NCBI GenBank assembly: GCA_016708845.1
Contig: JADJFB010000002.1
Location: forward strand, 62,001-126,000
DNA: 64,000 nt
Reading direction: 5' to 3'
From: Bacteroidota bacterium
Lineage (GTDB): Bacteria; Bacteroidota; Bacteroidia; B-17B0; Aurantibacillaceae
In this document: piece by piece, positions 1 through 8,736 of the stretch
Layout of the letters: each line of letters opens with the position of its first letter
Position numbering within the stretch: position 1 is the first letter of the stretch
The notes under the pieces: generated by a model
Seen by the model: only the letters and a program-made list of their open reading frames with translations
The model's database searches: none
What the model was told of the DNA's origin: nothing
Program-made: the position numbers and the translations under genes

Positions 1-253
1 ATTTAATGGTATAACCAAGTTTTTACTAGAGAACAAAGCATCGCTCTACTTAGGAAAAATAAGTTACGGGATTTATATTATTCATAATTTTATGCCTGAT
101 ATGTTTTATTCGTTCTTTGCCAGAAAGCTTCCTCCAACAGATTTGTACTCAGTTAAAGTAATTTATTGGATTTGTTTAACCATCATAGTAGCATCCATTT
201 CCTGGTTCTTAATTGAAAGACCGATATTGAAGTTGAAAAAACGTTTCAATTAA
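1..253 (+). CDS. Acyltransferase 3 family protein, C-terminal fragment
   Basis: Open from the window edge, this is the last 83 residues of a membrane-bound acyltransferase (OafA/YrhL type). Such proteins O-acylate sugars or other envelope substrates. The visible part contains the family's late SYGIYIIH motif at about residues 21-28, a hydrophobic membrane segment (WICLTIIVASISWFLI) and the closing ERPILKLKK. The usual basic tail after the last helix is present, so the C-terminus looks complete. The N-terminal catalytic part lies outside the window, and the substrate cannot be told. The stop overlaps the stop of the convergent gene by a few bases. Family assignment is fairly safe from the motif pair alone. 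Confidence 0.75.
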   Translation, partial: FNGITKFLLENKASLYLGKISYGIYIIHNFMPDMFYSFFARKLPPTDLYSVKVIYWICLTIIVASISWFLIERPILKLKKRFN

Positions 254-1670
254 TGAACAACAGAGATTTTTTCAATTTTACTAGCAATACTAATAAAATA
301 AATCCCACTCACAAGATGTTCTACTTTAAGAATAAAATGCTTGTTTGAGATAAAGAATAGTTTTTCTTCTATAGAAATTTCATTCCCTAAAATATCGTAC
401 AATTTATCGATGTATTTTGGATGCCAGAATTAGCAATAAAATTTATTTCGTTGGAAGATGGATTAGGGAATTTTTGAAATACATTTTCATCTATAGTCAA
501 TTCATTAATAGAAACTATGCTTGTACTTCCAACTAAATTTGAATCTGATTTTAAAATAGACATCTGAATTTATAGCACCATATCCTTTAGTGTAACCTAT
601 ACAAGCATAACCTTTATCTTTTGTTGCAATAAGTTTAAAAGTCTCATCATTGTCAATAGAACCATAATCTGTTCCATTTATATATCCAAAATTTGAAGTC
701 CATTCAAACAACTTAAATTGCAAATTAAATCCTGAAAAAAATTCTTTTTCCATGAACCCAATAATGTTTGGACTTTTTTCGGAAAATACAATCGAAGTAA
801 ACTCTTCATCATAACCAGAATATCCATGTTCTTGATGTGAAAGTTGAACTCCTACATTATTTATCTTTAATGCGTACCCATCAATTTTACCTACCCCAAA
901 AGATTCGGTTCCTCCGGCAATAAAAAAATCTCCATTTGGATGTTCTATTATCTGATTCCCAAAATCTTCCTTAACGCCTCCATAAAATTTACGCCACAAT
1001 GTATCACCGTTTATGTCAAGTTTAATTGCCCAAACATCACCCAAGCTATCATTAAAACTTTTTGTATAACCCGTTAAAGCATACTTACCATCAGAGGTTT
1101 GTATCACCGATTTAAATTCGTCGTCTTTTAGTCCACCAAATGTTTTTGTCCAAGTTGTATCTCCATTAGCATCTGTTTTTATTACAAATCCATCAGCATT
1201 ACCTTTCCCATAACTATAAGTGGTTCCTGCAATTATAAAACCTCCATCGGCTGTTGCATCCATACTATTGGCAAAATCCCAGTCGCTCCCCCTCCATATG
1301 TTTTTTGCCAAATTAAGTTACCGGTTTTATCTGCTTTTACTAAAAACACATCGTAACCACCTACTCCACTTGAACTTGTATAACCAGCCATTACATAACT
1401 CGAATCAGCTAACTGCACAATACTTTTTCCAATTTCGTTACTTACTCCGCCAAATGTTTTTTGAAATTTCACCTGCCCCATACTGTCAAGTTTTAATAAA
1501 TACATATCTGTATTTCCTTGGCCAATGCTACTAGTAGAGCCCGTAATAATATAACCACCATCTAAGGTTTGCTTTACATCATTACCTTCATCATAGCCAT
1601 TACCACCATACCTACAATAAAATTTTTTAGGTGGTTGAGCATAAGCTCCAATAAAAGTAACCAAAAACAA
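250..1670 (-). CDS. Secreted repeat protein with T9SS sorting domain (frameshifted)
   Basis: Reconstructed from three frames. A signal peptide (MFLVTFIGAYAQ) is followed by at least five units of about 50 residues with the pattern DGGYIITGxTxSxGxGxxDxxLxKxDxxGxxxWxKTFGG, which suggests a beta-propeller-like fold. The C-terminus is a type A sorting domain (PNPSSNEINF, then LYDILGNEIS, then LVSGIYFISI) that would direct export by T9SS and surface anchoring or release. Frames change near 1295 (a run of five G; one more restores TYGGGSDWDF), near 545 (one A too many) and near 425 (one A too few). All three look like homopolymer errors, so I do not call it a pseudogene. Ligand and function are unknown. 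It shares no operon with the upstream DUF5723 gene beyond lying 24 bases after it on the same strand. Confidence 0.7.
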
Positions 1671-1694
1671 TATTCCTATTAAAAATCTAATGAC

Positions 1695-2942
1695 TTATCG
1701 TTTAAATTTTTTAGCAACACTTACAAAAGCTCCTTGACCGTATGTGTTTGTTGGAGAGATATAACCTTGTAAACTATTACTTCCTATTCTAAAAAACCAA
1801 GATTTTGAAACATACGAAAATGCTAAACCTACATTTAATTTTGAGTAACCACCATATGCCACGTGCAAAGCGCCTATAATTTTTGGCGTAAAATGATACT
1901 CTGCATCTGTAAAGAAATAGGGTTTGAAGTTGGAATTAAATAAATACCTAAATCCTACTGCTAAATAAAATTTATCAGTAAACTGAATCTTATTGATGAT
2001 TAATAGATTAGTAGGGATATTTACATTAAAGGATTCTTTACGAGCATTAGTGGTTGTTTTAATGATACTATCTCTATTTATAGCCGATAAGGTTGAGTCC
2101 TGCAAATCCAATAAATTATTAATATGATATCCATCAAATTTAAAAGTTGAATCACTATTATATTGAACACTATTATCAAACCAATGTAAAAACCCAATAT
2201 TATTTGCATTTACTGTTAATACACTCCCCTTCCCTATTTTACTTTTATAGGGAGTTTCAAAAAATATGTCAGCACTGGCACCAATTCCTGAATATGCAAA
2301 TGGATTATTTTTATTAGTTGTATCACTTAATGCCATATTAAAATCAGAATTAAACACTAATTCAGTGCCATCCGAATTGGTATATAACGAAGAACCCTCT
2401 TTTGCTTTCACATAAAATAATTGCTGTCCTTTTAAAATAGAAATAGATACTCCAACCTTTGCAGTTGTATCGATTTTATGCCATATAAACCCCAATTTTA
2501 ATTCTTGAAAACGTAAAGAATTAATATTGGAACCCGCTAAATTTTTCGTATCGCCTAAGTAGGGTTTGTTACCATAAAATACCAATTGATAAAAATCTTT
2601 GGTGTAAGCCGCATTAAAAATACGTTGATCTTTAAAACCAATTAAATAGGAGTATTTTGAGTTTCTACCAAAAAAAGCAGAAATATCATAATTCATATTT
2701 GCCCCCATCACATTCAAAGCTTTCATTGAATTGTTTGAGGCGTCTTTGGTTTTTTTATCAATATTACCACCATAAATAAATTTATTTAAAAGTGAGTTAT
2801 AAATGCCATTTGAGCCTAATTCGTATTCGCCATTAATCGAGATGCTTCTACCAGTTTGACCAAAGTTTAGGAACTCAGAATTATACTGTGAAAAAACAGA
2901 TAATGAACAAAGAATTAAAAATAGTACCAGCCGTGTTTTCAT
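1695..2942 (-). CDS. DUF5723 family outer-membrane protein
   Basis: This 415-residue exported protein has a clear signal peptide (cleavage likely after SVFSQ, residue 19) and a body of alternating aromatic and polar strands ending in KKFKR, as expected of an outer-membrane beta-barrel. It resembles the Bacteroidota DUF5723 family, which is PorV-like in appearance and has no settled biochemical role. Its start codon overlaps the stop of the upstream lipoprotein gene (ATGA arrangement), so the two are almost certainly co-translated. This suggests a barrel/lipoprotein pair in the outer membrane; a physical partnership is my inference. The family name is recognised from overall pattern and not from a single motif. 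Confidence 0.6.
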   Translation of the reverse strand: MKTRLVLFLILCSLSVFSQYNSEFLNFGQTGRSISINGEYELGSNGIYNSLLNKFIYGGNIDKKTKDASNNSMKALNVMGANMNYDISAFFGRNSKYSYLIGFKDQRIFNAAYTKDFYQLVFYGNKPYLGDTKNLAGSNINSLRFQELKLGFIWHKIDTTAKVGVSISILKGQQLFYVKAKEGSSLYTNSDGTELVFNSDFNMALSDTTNKNNPFAYSGIGASADIFFETPYKSKIGKGSVLTVNANNIGFLHWFDNSVQYNSDSTFKFDGYHINNLLDLQDSTLSAINRDSIIKTTTNARKESFNVNIPTNLLIINKIQFTDKFYLAVGFRYLFNSNFKPYFFTDAEYHFTPKIIGALHVAYGGYSKLNVGLAFSYVSKSWFFRIGSNSLQGYISPTNTYGQGAFVSVAKKFKR

Positions 2943-4537
2943 TATTTTGCTCTAACGTTATAATTTAAATAGGCATGAACTACTAAATCTAAATAGCTAT
3001 CCTCATTAATTTTTATTGGTGTTGGCTGATTTGGAAGGTATAAATAACTTACAAATTTAATTTGCTTACATTGAGTGAGGTTAGTGATTTTAGTTTTATC
3101 AAACGAGGCAATTAATTTAGAGTCTACATAATTTAACACCACATTGTTGCCATCTGTGATAGCCGACTCGATAATATTTTGACCTGGGATAAATAATGAA
3201 TCAATAATTTGATTTTGATCGTTAAGCATATAGCCTTGTATTTGAGCTCTAAAAGGATAGTTATTACGTGTTTGCATAATAATATCGCAAGAATTAACAT
3301 CATTCAACTCCTTTAATTGAGTTAAATCTACTTTCGAAAAATTAACTAAACTAAAATAATTGGCAGATAAGGCTAATGGAATATCCACATCAGCAATTAC
3401 TTTTAAGCCTCTTCCATAAAAAGCAAAATCATTTCCTGCCGAAATATTACCCAAGGGGTTTAATGTTGCTTTAATAGAATACCCTAAATAGTTTGGTAAA
3501 TTTTGTAAGAAAGGATTTAAGTTGGAATTAGATGAATTAACATTGATTTGTTTTAACCAAGGGAAAACAGGATTTGATGGATTGTTGGTTTTGTTAGCCC
3601 TATTTACATTGATAGATTGTAGCAAATTACCGGCATTAAGAGTAACCACATTTGCGGGAGAGGTTTTAATAGATTTCATACTATTAATTGAGCTACTCAT
3701 CTCGACACCAAACTCATTAATTATTCTAAAATTAATAGCCGATTGTGTAAGCATTAAATTACTAGGGCTAAAATTCCCTAATAATCCTAAGGATGTAGAG
3801 TCTGGTCCAAACGATAAATCTTGTTGTCCAAAATAACCTTGCACATATTCAGGTACAATATCCACAAAAGATAATTTAATAATTAAACCTTGTCCAGGTT
3901 GCAAAGTACTAGCTACTCCAGATGGACTAGTACTTATGGTATAAGTTTGTACCAAAGTATTTACTTTATTCCCTGATTGTCCGGTTAAATTAATATTGTA
4001 TCCATTTAGTGGATAGGTTTTAGTAAAAGAGGAATTACCTGCTACCGTTTGGTTTATCGTTAACAAATTGCCCCACAAAGAAGCTGAGTTTATTATATAA
4101 TTAAAATCTAAAGGTTGATTATAGGTGTTGGCATATTCAACTTTTAAATATCCAGATCTAACGATGGCTTTATTTAATTCTACACCATTACTAACATCAA
4201 ATTTAATTTCCCTATCTGTTGAGGCGGCATTTGAAAAAATCACTACTCCAGCATTTAATGCCTGAGAAAATGGAAGAGTATAACCAAGTGTAACGGTAGT
4301 ATCAGGTAAATTAACCAAACTATCCATGGTATAATTTATTAAATCCTTACTAAAGGCAATGTGTAATAAACCATTTGGGTCGGCTTGAAAAATTGTATCA
4401 CCAAAAAAATTACTAATGTTTAAATAGCTTTTAGCTAATGGTATTGCTAAATCTACATCCCAAGTAGTTTCTTTTTTACAAGACACTACGGAAATCAATA
4501 AAAATAGCCCAATTATTAATTTTTGTAAAAAACGCAT
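2942..4537 (-). CDS. Large lipoprotein of unknown function
   Basis: A 531-residue protein starting with a lipoprotein signal (LISVVSCKKE; lipid-modified Cys at about residue 20). No charged acidic patch follows the Cys, only KKETTWDVD. The rest is Asn/Ser-rich with many short beta-strand-like stretches, consistent with tandem beta-sandwich domains exposed on the outer membrane, though I recognise no named domain. It is the first gene of a two-gene unit with the DUF5723 barrel, with stop and start overlapping. The reading frame is intact throughout. The function is unknown; co-translation with a barrel suggests a surface or T9SS-associated accessory. Confidence 0.6.
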   Translation of the reverse strand: MRFLQKLIIGLFLLISVVSCKKETTWDVDLAIPLAKSYLNISNFFGDTIFQADPNGLLHIAFSKDLINYTMDSLVNLPDTTVTLGYTLPFSQALNAGVVIFSNAASTDREIKFDVSNGVELNKAIVRSGYLKVEYANTYNQPLDFNYIINSASLWGNLLTINQTVAGNSSFTKTYPLNGYNINLTGQSGNKVNTLVQTYTISTSPSGVASTLQPGQGLIIKLSFVDIVPEYVQGYFGQQDLSFGPDSTSLGLLGNFSPSNLMLTQSAINFRIINEFGVEMSSSINSMKSIKTSPANVVTLNAGNLLQSINVNRANKTNNPSNPVFPWLKQINVNSSNSNLNPFLQNLPNYLGYSIKATLNPLGNISAGNDFAFYGRGLKVIADVDIPLALSANYFSLVNFSKVDLTQLKELNDVNSCDIIMQTRNNYPFRAQIQGYMLNDQNQIIDSLFIPGQNIIESAITDGNNVVLNYVDSKLIASFDKTKITNLTQCKQIKFVSYLYLPNQPTPIKINEDSYLDLVVHAYLNYNVRAK

Positions 4538-4602
4538 ATTACAAACTTACCGTTTTTTTAACATAATAACAATCAAATATTTGGCAAAGTTTTTGCTAAA
4601 GG

Positions 4603-5070
4603 ATGTCGGAAAAAACATTACTTTTGACCTCAATGCTATATTCTTTTAGATTTTATGTTAGTTGGATAGTTGCTGCGGTACTTATGTACGTTGCATTTTA
4701 TTTTTGGCACGGCATATTTTTAAATGATTTAAACCGTATTTCTTTTTCAAAAGGATTGTTTTTAGGTTTAGCGGCTTTAGTATATTTAGTAATTTCCTTT
4801 ACACTTTATAGAACTTACGAATCAAAGTTATTAGATAAGTACATTTCACATCCTATGTTAAGAGGTGTAGTTGCTGGTTTCATTTTAGGTTTTATATTAT
4901 TTGCTTTAGTTACTGTTTTAGGTATTTCGTTTTCGAAGGACATTAACTTCACTTACATTATGGCTGATTGTGCTTGGCAAATTGCCGAACAAGTAATTGG
5001 CGGTTTAATTATTGGATTGGGTAAAGTGTTAATATTTGAACCTATCCCTGAGTTAATTCACAAGAATTAA
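4603..5070 (+). CDS. Small integral membrane protein, four predicted helices
   Basis: This 155-residue protein has about four hydrophobic segments (roughly residues 14-34, 49-69, 85-110 and 125-145) separated by short polar loops, and almost no soluble part. It begins 65 bases from the start of the divergent lipoprotein gene, so the two probably share a promoter region. The hydrophobicity pattern resembles small DUF4199-like membrane proteins of the phylum, but I cannot place it in a family with confidence. No catalytic motif is visible. Function unknown. Confidence 0.5.
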   Translation: MSEKTLLLTSMLYSFRFYVSWIVAAVLMYVAFYFWHGIFLNDLNRISFSKGLFLGLAALVYLVISFTLYRTYESKLLDKYISHPMLRGVVAGFILGFILFALVTVLGISFSKDINFTYIMADCAWQIAEQVIGGLIIGLGKVLIFEPIPELIHKN

Positions 5071-5171
5071 AGTCTTTTACCAAAATTCTTTTTTTTACTC
5101 CTCACCTTTTTTTATTTTTTTGCTTATATGGTTAAAAATCTAATAGCCGTATTTATCCTTCCATCTTTCTT

Positions 5172-6413
5172 TTAAAACTCTTTCAAGTCTCGTTCTCTCG
5201 AATATTCTGATGGATTATAAAAAGTAGTGCCACTAATTTCATTGGGTAAAAATTCTTGGGCTACAAAATGGTTATCATAGTCGTGCGAGTACTTATACTC
5301 TTCTCCATAACCAAGTTCTTTCATCAACTTGGTCGGTGCATTTCTTAAATGCAGGGGAACTGGTAAATCGCCCGATTTTTTAACTTCTTGTTGGGCTAAA
5401 TTTATAGCCATATAACTACTATTACTTTTAGCTGAACATGCTAAATATGTTACTGTTTGCGCTAAAATAATTCTACTCTCAGGATAACCAATCACATTTA
5501 CTGCTTGAAAACAATTATTAGCAATAACTAAGGCTGTAGGATTTGCATTTCCAACATCTTCTGAAGCTAAAATTAATAAACGACGAGCAATAAAACTTGG
5601 GTCCTCTCCCCCATCAATCATTCGAGCTAACCAATAAACAGCGCCATTAGGATCTGAACCACGGATGGATTTTATAAAAGCAGAAATAATATCGTAATGT
5701 TGTTCGCCCGATTTATCATATAAGGCTAAGTTTTGCTGAATGTATTGCTTTACTATTTCATCCGTAATAATAATCTCCGGTTCACTAATGCAATTCACCA
5801 CGATTTCGAGGGCATTTAATAACTTACGTCCATCACCACCCGAAATTCTTAATAAAGCTTCTGTTTCTTTTAAGACAATATTTTTTCGTTTTAAAACATC
5901 ATCGCCAGTAATCGCATTGTTTAATAATTGAATTAAGTTATCCTTTGTAAGATGCTTTAAAACAACCACTTGACATCTTGATAAAAGCGCTGGAATAACT
6001 TCAAAAGATGGATTTTCGGTGGTTGCTCCTATTAAAGTTACGATACCTTTTTCAACAGCATTTAATAATGAATCTTGTTGTGATTTACTAAAACGGTGAA
6101 TCTCATCAATAAACAAAACTGGTTTTTCTTGTTTAAAAAAACCACCATCTGCTGATGCTTTTTCAATGACTTCCCTCACATCTTTTACTCCCGAATTAAT
6201 AGCACTTAAGGAGTAAAAAGGTCGTTTTAAAGTTTGTGAAATAATTTGTGCTAAAGTAGTTTTTCCAACACCTGGTGGTCCCCATAAAATAATAGAGGGT
6301 AATAAATTTTGCTCTATTGCTTTTCGCAGAGCCGATTCTTTTCCAATAATATGTTCCTGACCAATGTAATGGTCTAAATGATTGGGTCTGACTCTTTCTG
6401 CTAAAGGCTCCAT
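5172..6413 (-). CDS. rarA: Replication-associated recombination protein A (AAA+ ATPase)
   Basis: RarA (MgsA/WRNIP1 family) is a clamp-loader-like ATPase that acts at stalled replication forks. The 413-residue length is normal. Walker A GPPGVGKTT lies at residues 45-53, Walker B LFIDEIHRF at about 100-108, sensor 1 GATTEN near 129-134, and a candidate arginine finger in LLSRC near 146. The C-terminal half carries the family's tetramerisation region, including SIRGSDPNGAVYWLARM. It is a single gene between convergent or divergent neighbours, and no operon partner is evident. The frame is intact. Confidence 0.93.
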   Translation of the reverse strand: MEPLAERVRPNHLDHYIGQEHIIGKESALRKAIEQNLLPSIILWGPPGVGKTTLAQIISQTLKRPFYSLSAINSGVKDVREVIEKASADGGFFKQEKPVLFIDEIHRFSKSQQDSLLNAVEKGIVTLIGATTENPSFEVIPALLSRCQVVVLKHLTKDNLIQLLNNAITGDDVLKRKNIVLKETEALLRISGGDGRKLLNALEIVVNCISEPEIIITDEIVKQYIQQNLALYDKSGEQHYDIISAFIKSIRGSDPNGAVYWLARMIDGGEDPSFIARRLLILASEDVGNANPTALVIANNCFQAVNVIGYPESRIILAQTVTYLACSAKSNSSYMAINLAQQEVKKSGDLPVPLHLRNAPTKLMKELGYGEEYKYSHDYDNHFVAQEFLPNEISGTTFYNPSEYSRERDLKEF

Positions 6414-6562
6414 AATATTTATAAGTTATAAAGATACCATCATTTGAATAATAAGATTGCTATAAATTGTAGATTATAGTGCTAAAAAATATTAATAAAT
6501 TGTAAACACTCCAATTGTGGCATCATAATTTCATTAAATTTACCACAATAAAAAATAATACA

Positions 6563-7019
6563 ATGAACTTAAAACATATTATCATCTCAGCTTCTGTTGT
6601 AGCAATTGGAGTATTTAGTATTAACGCCATTAAAAAAGGTGAGCCAAAAGATACGGTGGATAAACGTAAATTTATAGTCAATATTACTGAAGTAAAAGAA
6701 GGCGGTCCGCCAAAAAAAGCAGTTGAAGATGAATACGAGTTTAAAGGAGGGAAGTTTTTAGTCAATTTTAATGGATAAATTTGACATTAAGTGGGTAAGA
6801 TATGAAATTACCAAAGATTCACTATATACTGACGAAGAACAAAATGAAAATCATTACACAGAAGCAGAAATATCAACAACTGACGCTACGGATCAAACGG
6901 TGATTTTAAAATGTGTTGTAGATAATTATGATATCAGTGGTGAGATTAAAGTCACTAAAAAAGATAAACTGAAAAAGAAATATGAGTTTAGTGGTAAAGA
7001 AAAGCCTAAAAAGAAATAA
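6563..7019 (+). CDS. Small exported protein, unknown function (one frameshift)
   Basis: The protein starts MNLKHIIISASVVAIGVFSINA, which looks like a signal peptide or single anchor. A hydrophilic, Lys/Asp/Glu-rich domain of about 130 residues follows and ends in KEKPKKK. The frame breaks near 6767: removing one T from a run of four joins GGKFLVN to MDKFDIKWVRYE in one protein. An alternative is two overlapping small genes, but the second lacks a signal and its start sits inside the first. I see no recognisable domain. A bidirectional terminator follows directly. Confidence 0.5.
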
Positions 7020-7031
7020 TTTAACTATTTT

Positions 7032-7067
7032 AAAAAGCCGTTCATCATTAAGTGAACGGCTTTTTTT
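7032..7067. terminator. Bidirectional intrinsic terminator
   Basis: The stem AAAAAGCCGTTCA pairs with TGAACGGCTTTTTTT around an 8-base loop. T-runs are present on both strands, so it can serve both convergent genes. It reaches the stop codon of the minus-strand gene (7066-7068). Confidence 0.85.
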
Positions 7068-8568
7068 AGTCCTTGAAAGTTATTTTACAAATTTTGTAAT
7101 CAGGGACGTTTTCGTATGAATTATGTTCAGTACCCAAAATAAAGAGTGTGCTTGATTTTATTGGAGACATGATTTTGCATAGAAAAAGGTTTTTATTATC
7201 TTTTGTTTCTAAATAGATAGTATTATCTATAGATTCTCCATTTGAATTAATTTGAAGTCGCCTATTAAAATTATATAATACATTGATTTTACCATTTCGA
7301 ACAAATGGTATATACGAAAAGGACTCCGTATTATTAGTACTATTTGATTTCGTATCTTGAAATCCATAAGCTTTTATCCAGCCTTCCTGTTCATTTTTTA
7401 AGTTAAAATTAATTGCTATGATTGGGCCTTTAACATACGTACCATTTATAGAATGTTCGAACTGTACAAACAAAACAATTTGATTATTTTCTAATTGAAA
7501 AGTGTTTTTTAACCTATATCTATATAAATTCTTTCCATTATCAACCATAAAAGTAAAACCTGTTAGGCTTACGTTATGAAATTCTGTCTTTTTATCTCCT
7601 GTCAATAAAACATCCAAATCTTTCTTATATTTAACAGATATGTTATTTGAATTTTTGTCAATTAATGCGCAAAAAACACCCTTTAATGAACTTATACCTT
7701 CCCAGGAACCACCAAAATCTCTATCAATTGCATAAGCTCCAGTTAATAAAACATCTTCTTTAGGGGTTAATTGTAAATCTAAATTTAAATAACGTTTTTC
7801 ATTAATATCTATTTCAGTTCTGACTAATTTATCCTGTGTGGAATTATATGTTACTATTGATATTTTAAATAAATCGCCTAGTTTATCGTTACTATTTTCA
7901 TACTGGCTTTCAATAAAGCTGATGTTGTTACTTTTATCAACTAAAAATTTTGATAGATAATATTTACTAAAACCAAAAGGTAACTCAAACTCTTTGTGAA
8001 GTAAAATATTCATATTTTCACCTAAAATTTTAAAAGCATATTTACCTTTTGTGGATTTATCATCGCATTCGTCAATTTTATGATAGATCAAAATTTTACT
8101 GCTATCGCTAGAAAATGCCAGCTTATATGTACTTGAAAAACATTTATTTGTCCATTTTATTTCGTCAACTACTTTTTCATTTATTAAAACTTCGCCTGTA
8201 TTATTATATTGAGTAACATATAACGTATAGTATTTATTTTTTTTATTAAAAACTGTTGTAAACAAACATACTTTATCATTACAATAAAAGATGTTCAAAT
8301 ATTCTGATTGTTCACCATTAATAACAGGAAATCTTAGTTCCTTTTTACTAATTAAACTTACATTATCCGTTGAATATTTATACAGAACAATTTCTTTTTT
8401 AGTATCCTCTCCGGTAAACAATAAATAACTATCATTACTATATAATATTTTTAATTTTTCTTGATATGATTCCTTTTTATCAAATGAAAAATTTGCTTCT
8501 TGTGAAGTTGCTATTAAACATGTATTAACTAAAAGTATTATTAAAAATATTTTTCTGATTATTATCAT
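7066..8568 (-). CDS. Exported protein of unknown function
   Basis: I choose the start at 8568 because it gives a proper signal peptide (MIIIRKIFLIILLVNTCLIATSQ). The upstream in-frame ATG at 8625 would add 19 residues before it. The mature protein of about 480 residues is rich in beta-strand patterns and Asn/Lys, with evenly spaced aromatic strands that could be a WD-like or kelch-like propeller, but I recognise no named domain. It lacks a T9SS sorting tail: the C-terminus is YKICKITFKD. It is monocistronic, facing the divergent E1 dehydrogenase gene. Function unknown. Confidence 0.5.
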   Translation of the reverse strand: MIIIRKIFLIILLVNTCLIATSQEANFSFDKKESYQEKLKILYSNDSYLLFTGEDTKKEIVLYKYSTDNVSLISKKELRFPVINGEQSEYLNIFYCNDKVCLFTTVFNKKNKYYTLYVTQYNNTGEVLINEKVVDEIKWTNKCFSSTYKLAFSSDSSKILIYHKIDECDDKSTKGKYAFKILGENMNILLHKEFELPFGFSKYYLSKFLVDKSNNISFIESQYENSNDKLGDLFKISIVTYNSTQDKLVRTEIDINEKRYLNLDLQLTPKEDVLLTGAYAIDRDFGGSWEGISSLKGVFCALIDKNSNNISVKYKKDLDVLLTGDKKTEFHNVSLTGFTFMVDNGKNLYRYRLKNTFQLENNQIVLFVQFEHSINGTYVKGPIIAINFNLKNEQEGWIKAYGFQDTKSNSTNNTESFSYIPFVRNGKINVLYNFNRRLQINSNGESIDNTIYLETKDNKNLFLCKIMSPIKSSTLFILGTEHNSYENVPDYKICKITFKD

Positions 8569-8690
8569 TTTTTCTACGGCAAATTTATATATAAACTTTA
8601 ACTGTATAAATTTATAGTAATTCACTTACATTTCACTAATATTTATAAAAAATATTGTTGATTTAATTTAAAAATAACGTCGAAAACCTT

Positions 8691-8719
8691 TTGTAATTCC
8701 AGCCAAAAAATTATATTTG
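8691..8719 (+). promoter_or_regulatory. Bacteroidota-type promoter for the E1 dehydrogenase gene
   Basis: A TTG at 8691-8693 is followed by 18 bases and TATATTTG at 8712-8719. This fits the phylum's -33/-7 consensus (TTG, about 19 bases, TAnnTTTG). The downstream AAGGA at 8725-8729 is correctly spaced from the ATG at 8737. Confidence 0.55.
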
Positions 8720-8736
8720 TAAGATAAGGAATTACT

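Noticed and set aside
6771..7019. Separate 82-residue gene starting inside the previous frame
   Set aside because: It has no signal or ribosome site, and removal of one T joins it to the upstream exported protein.
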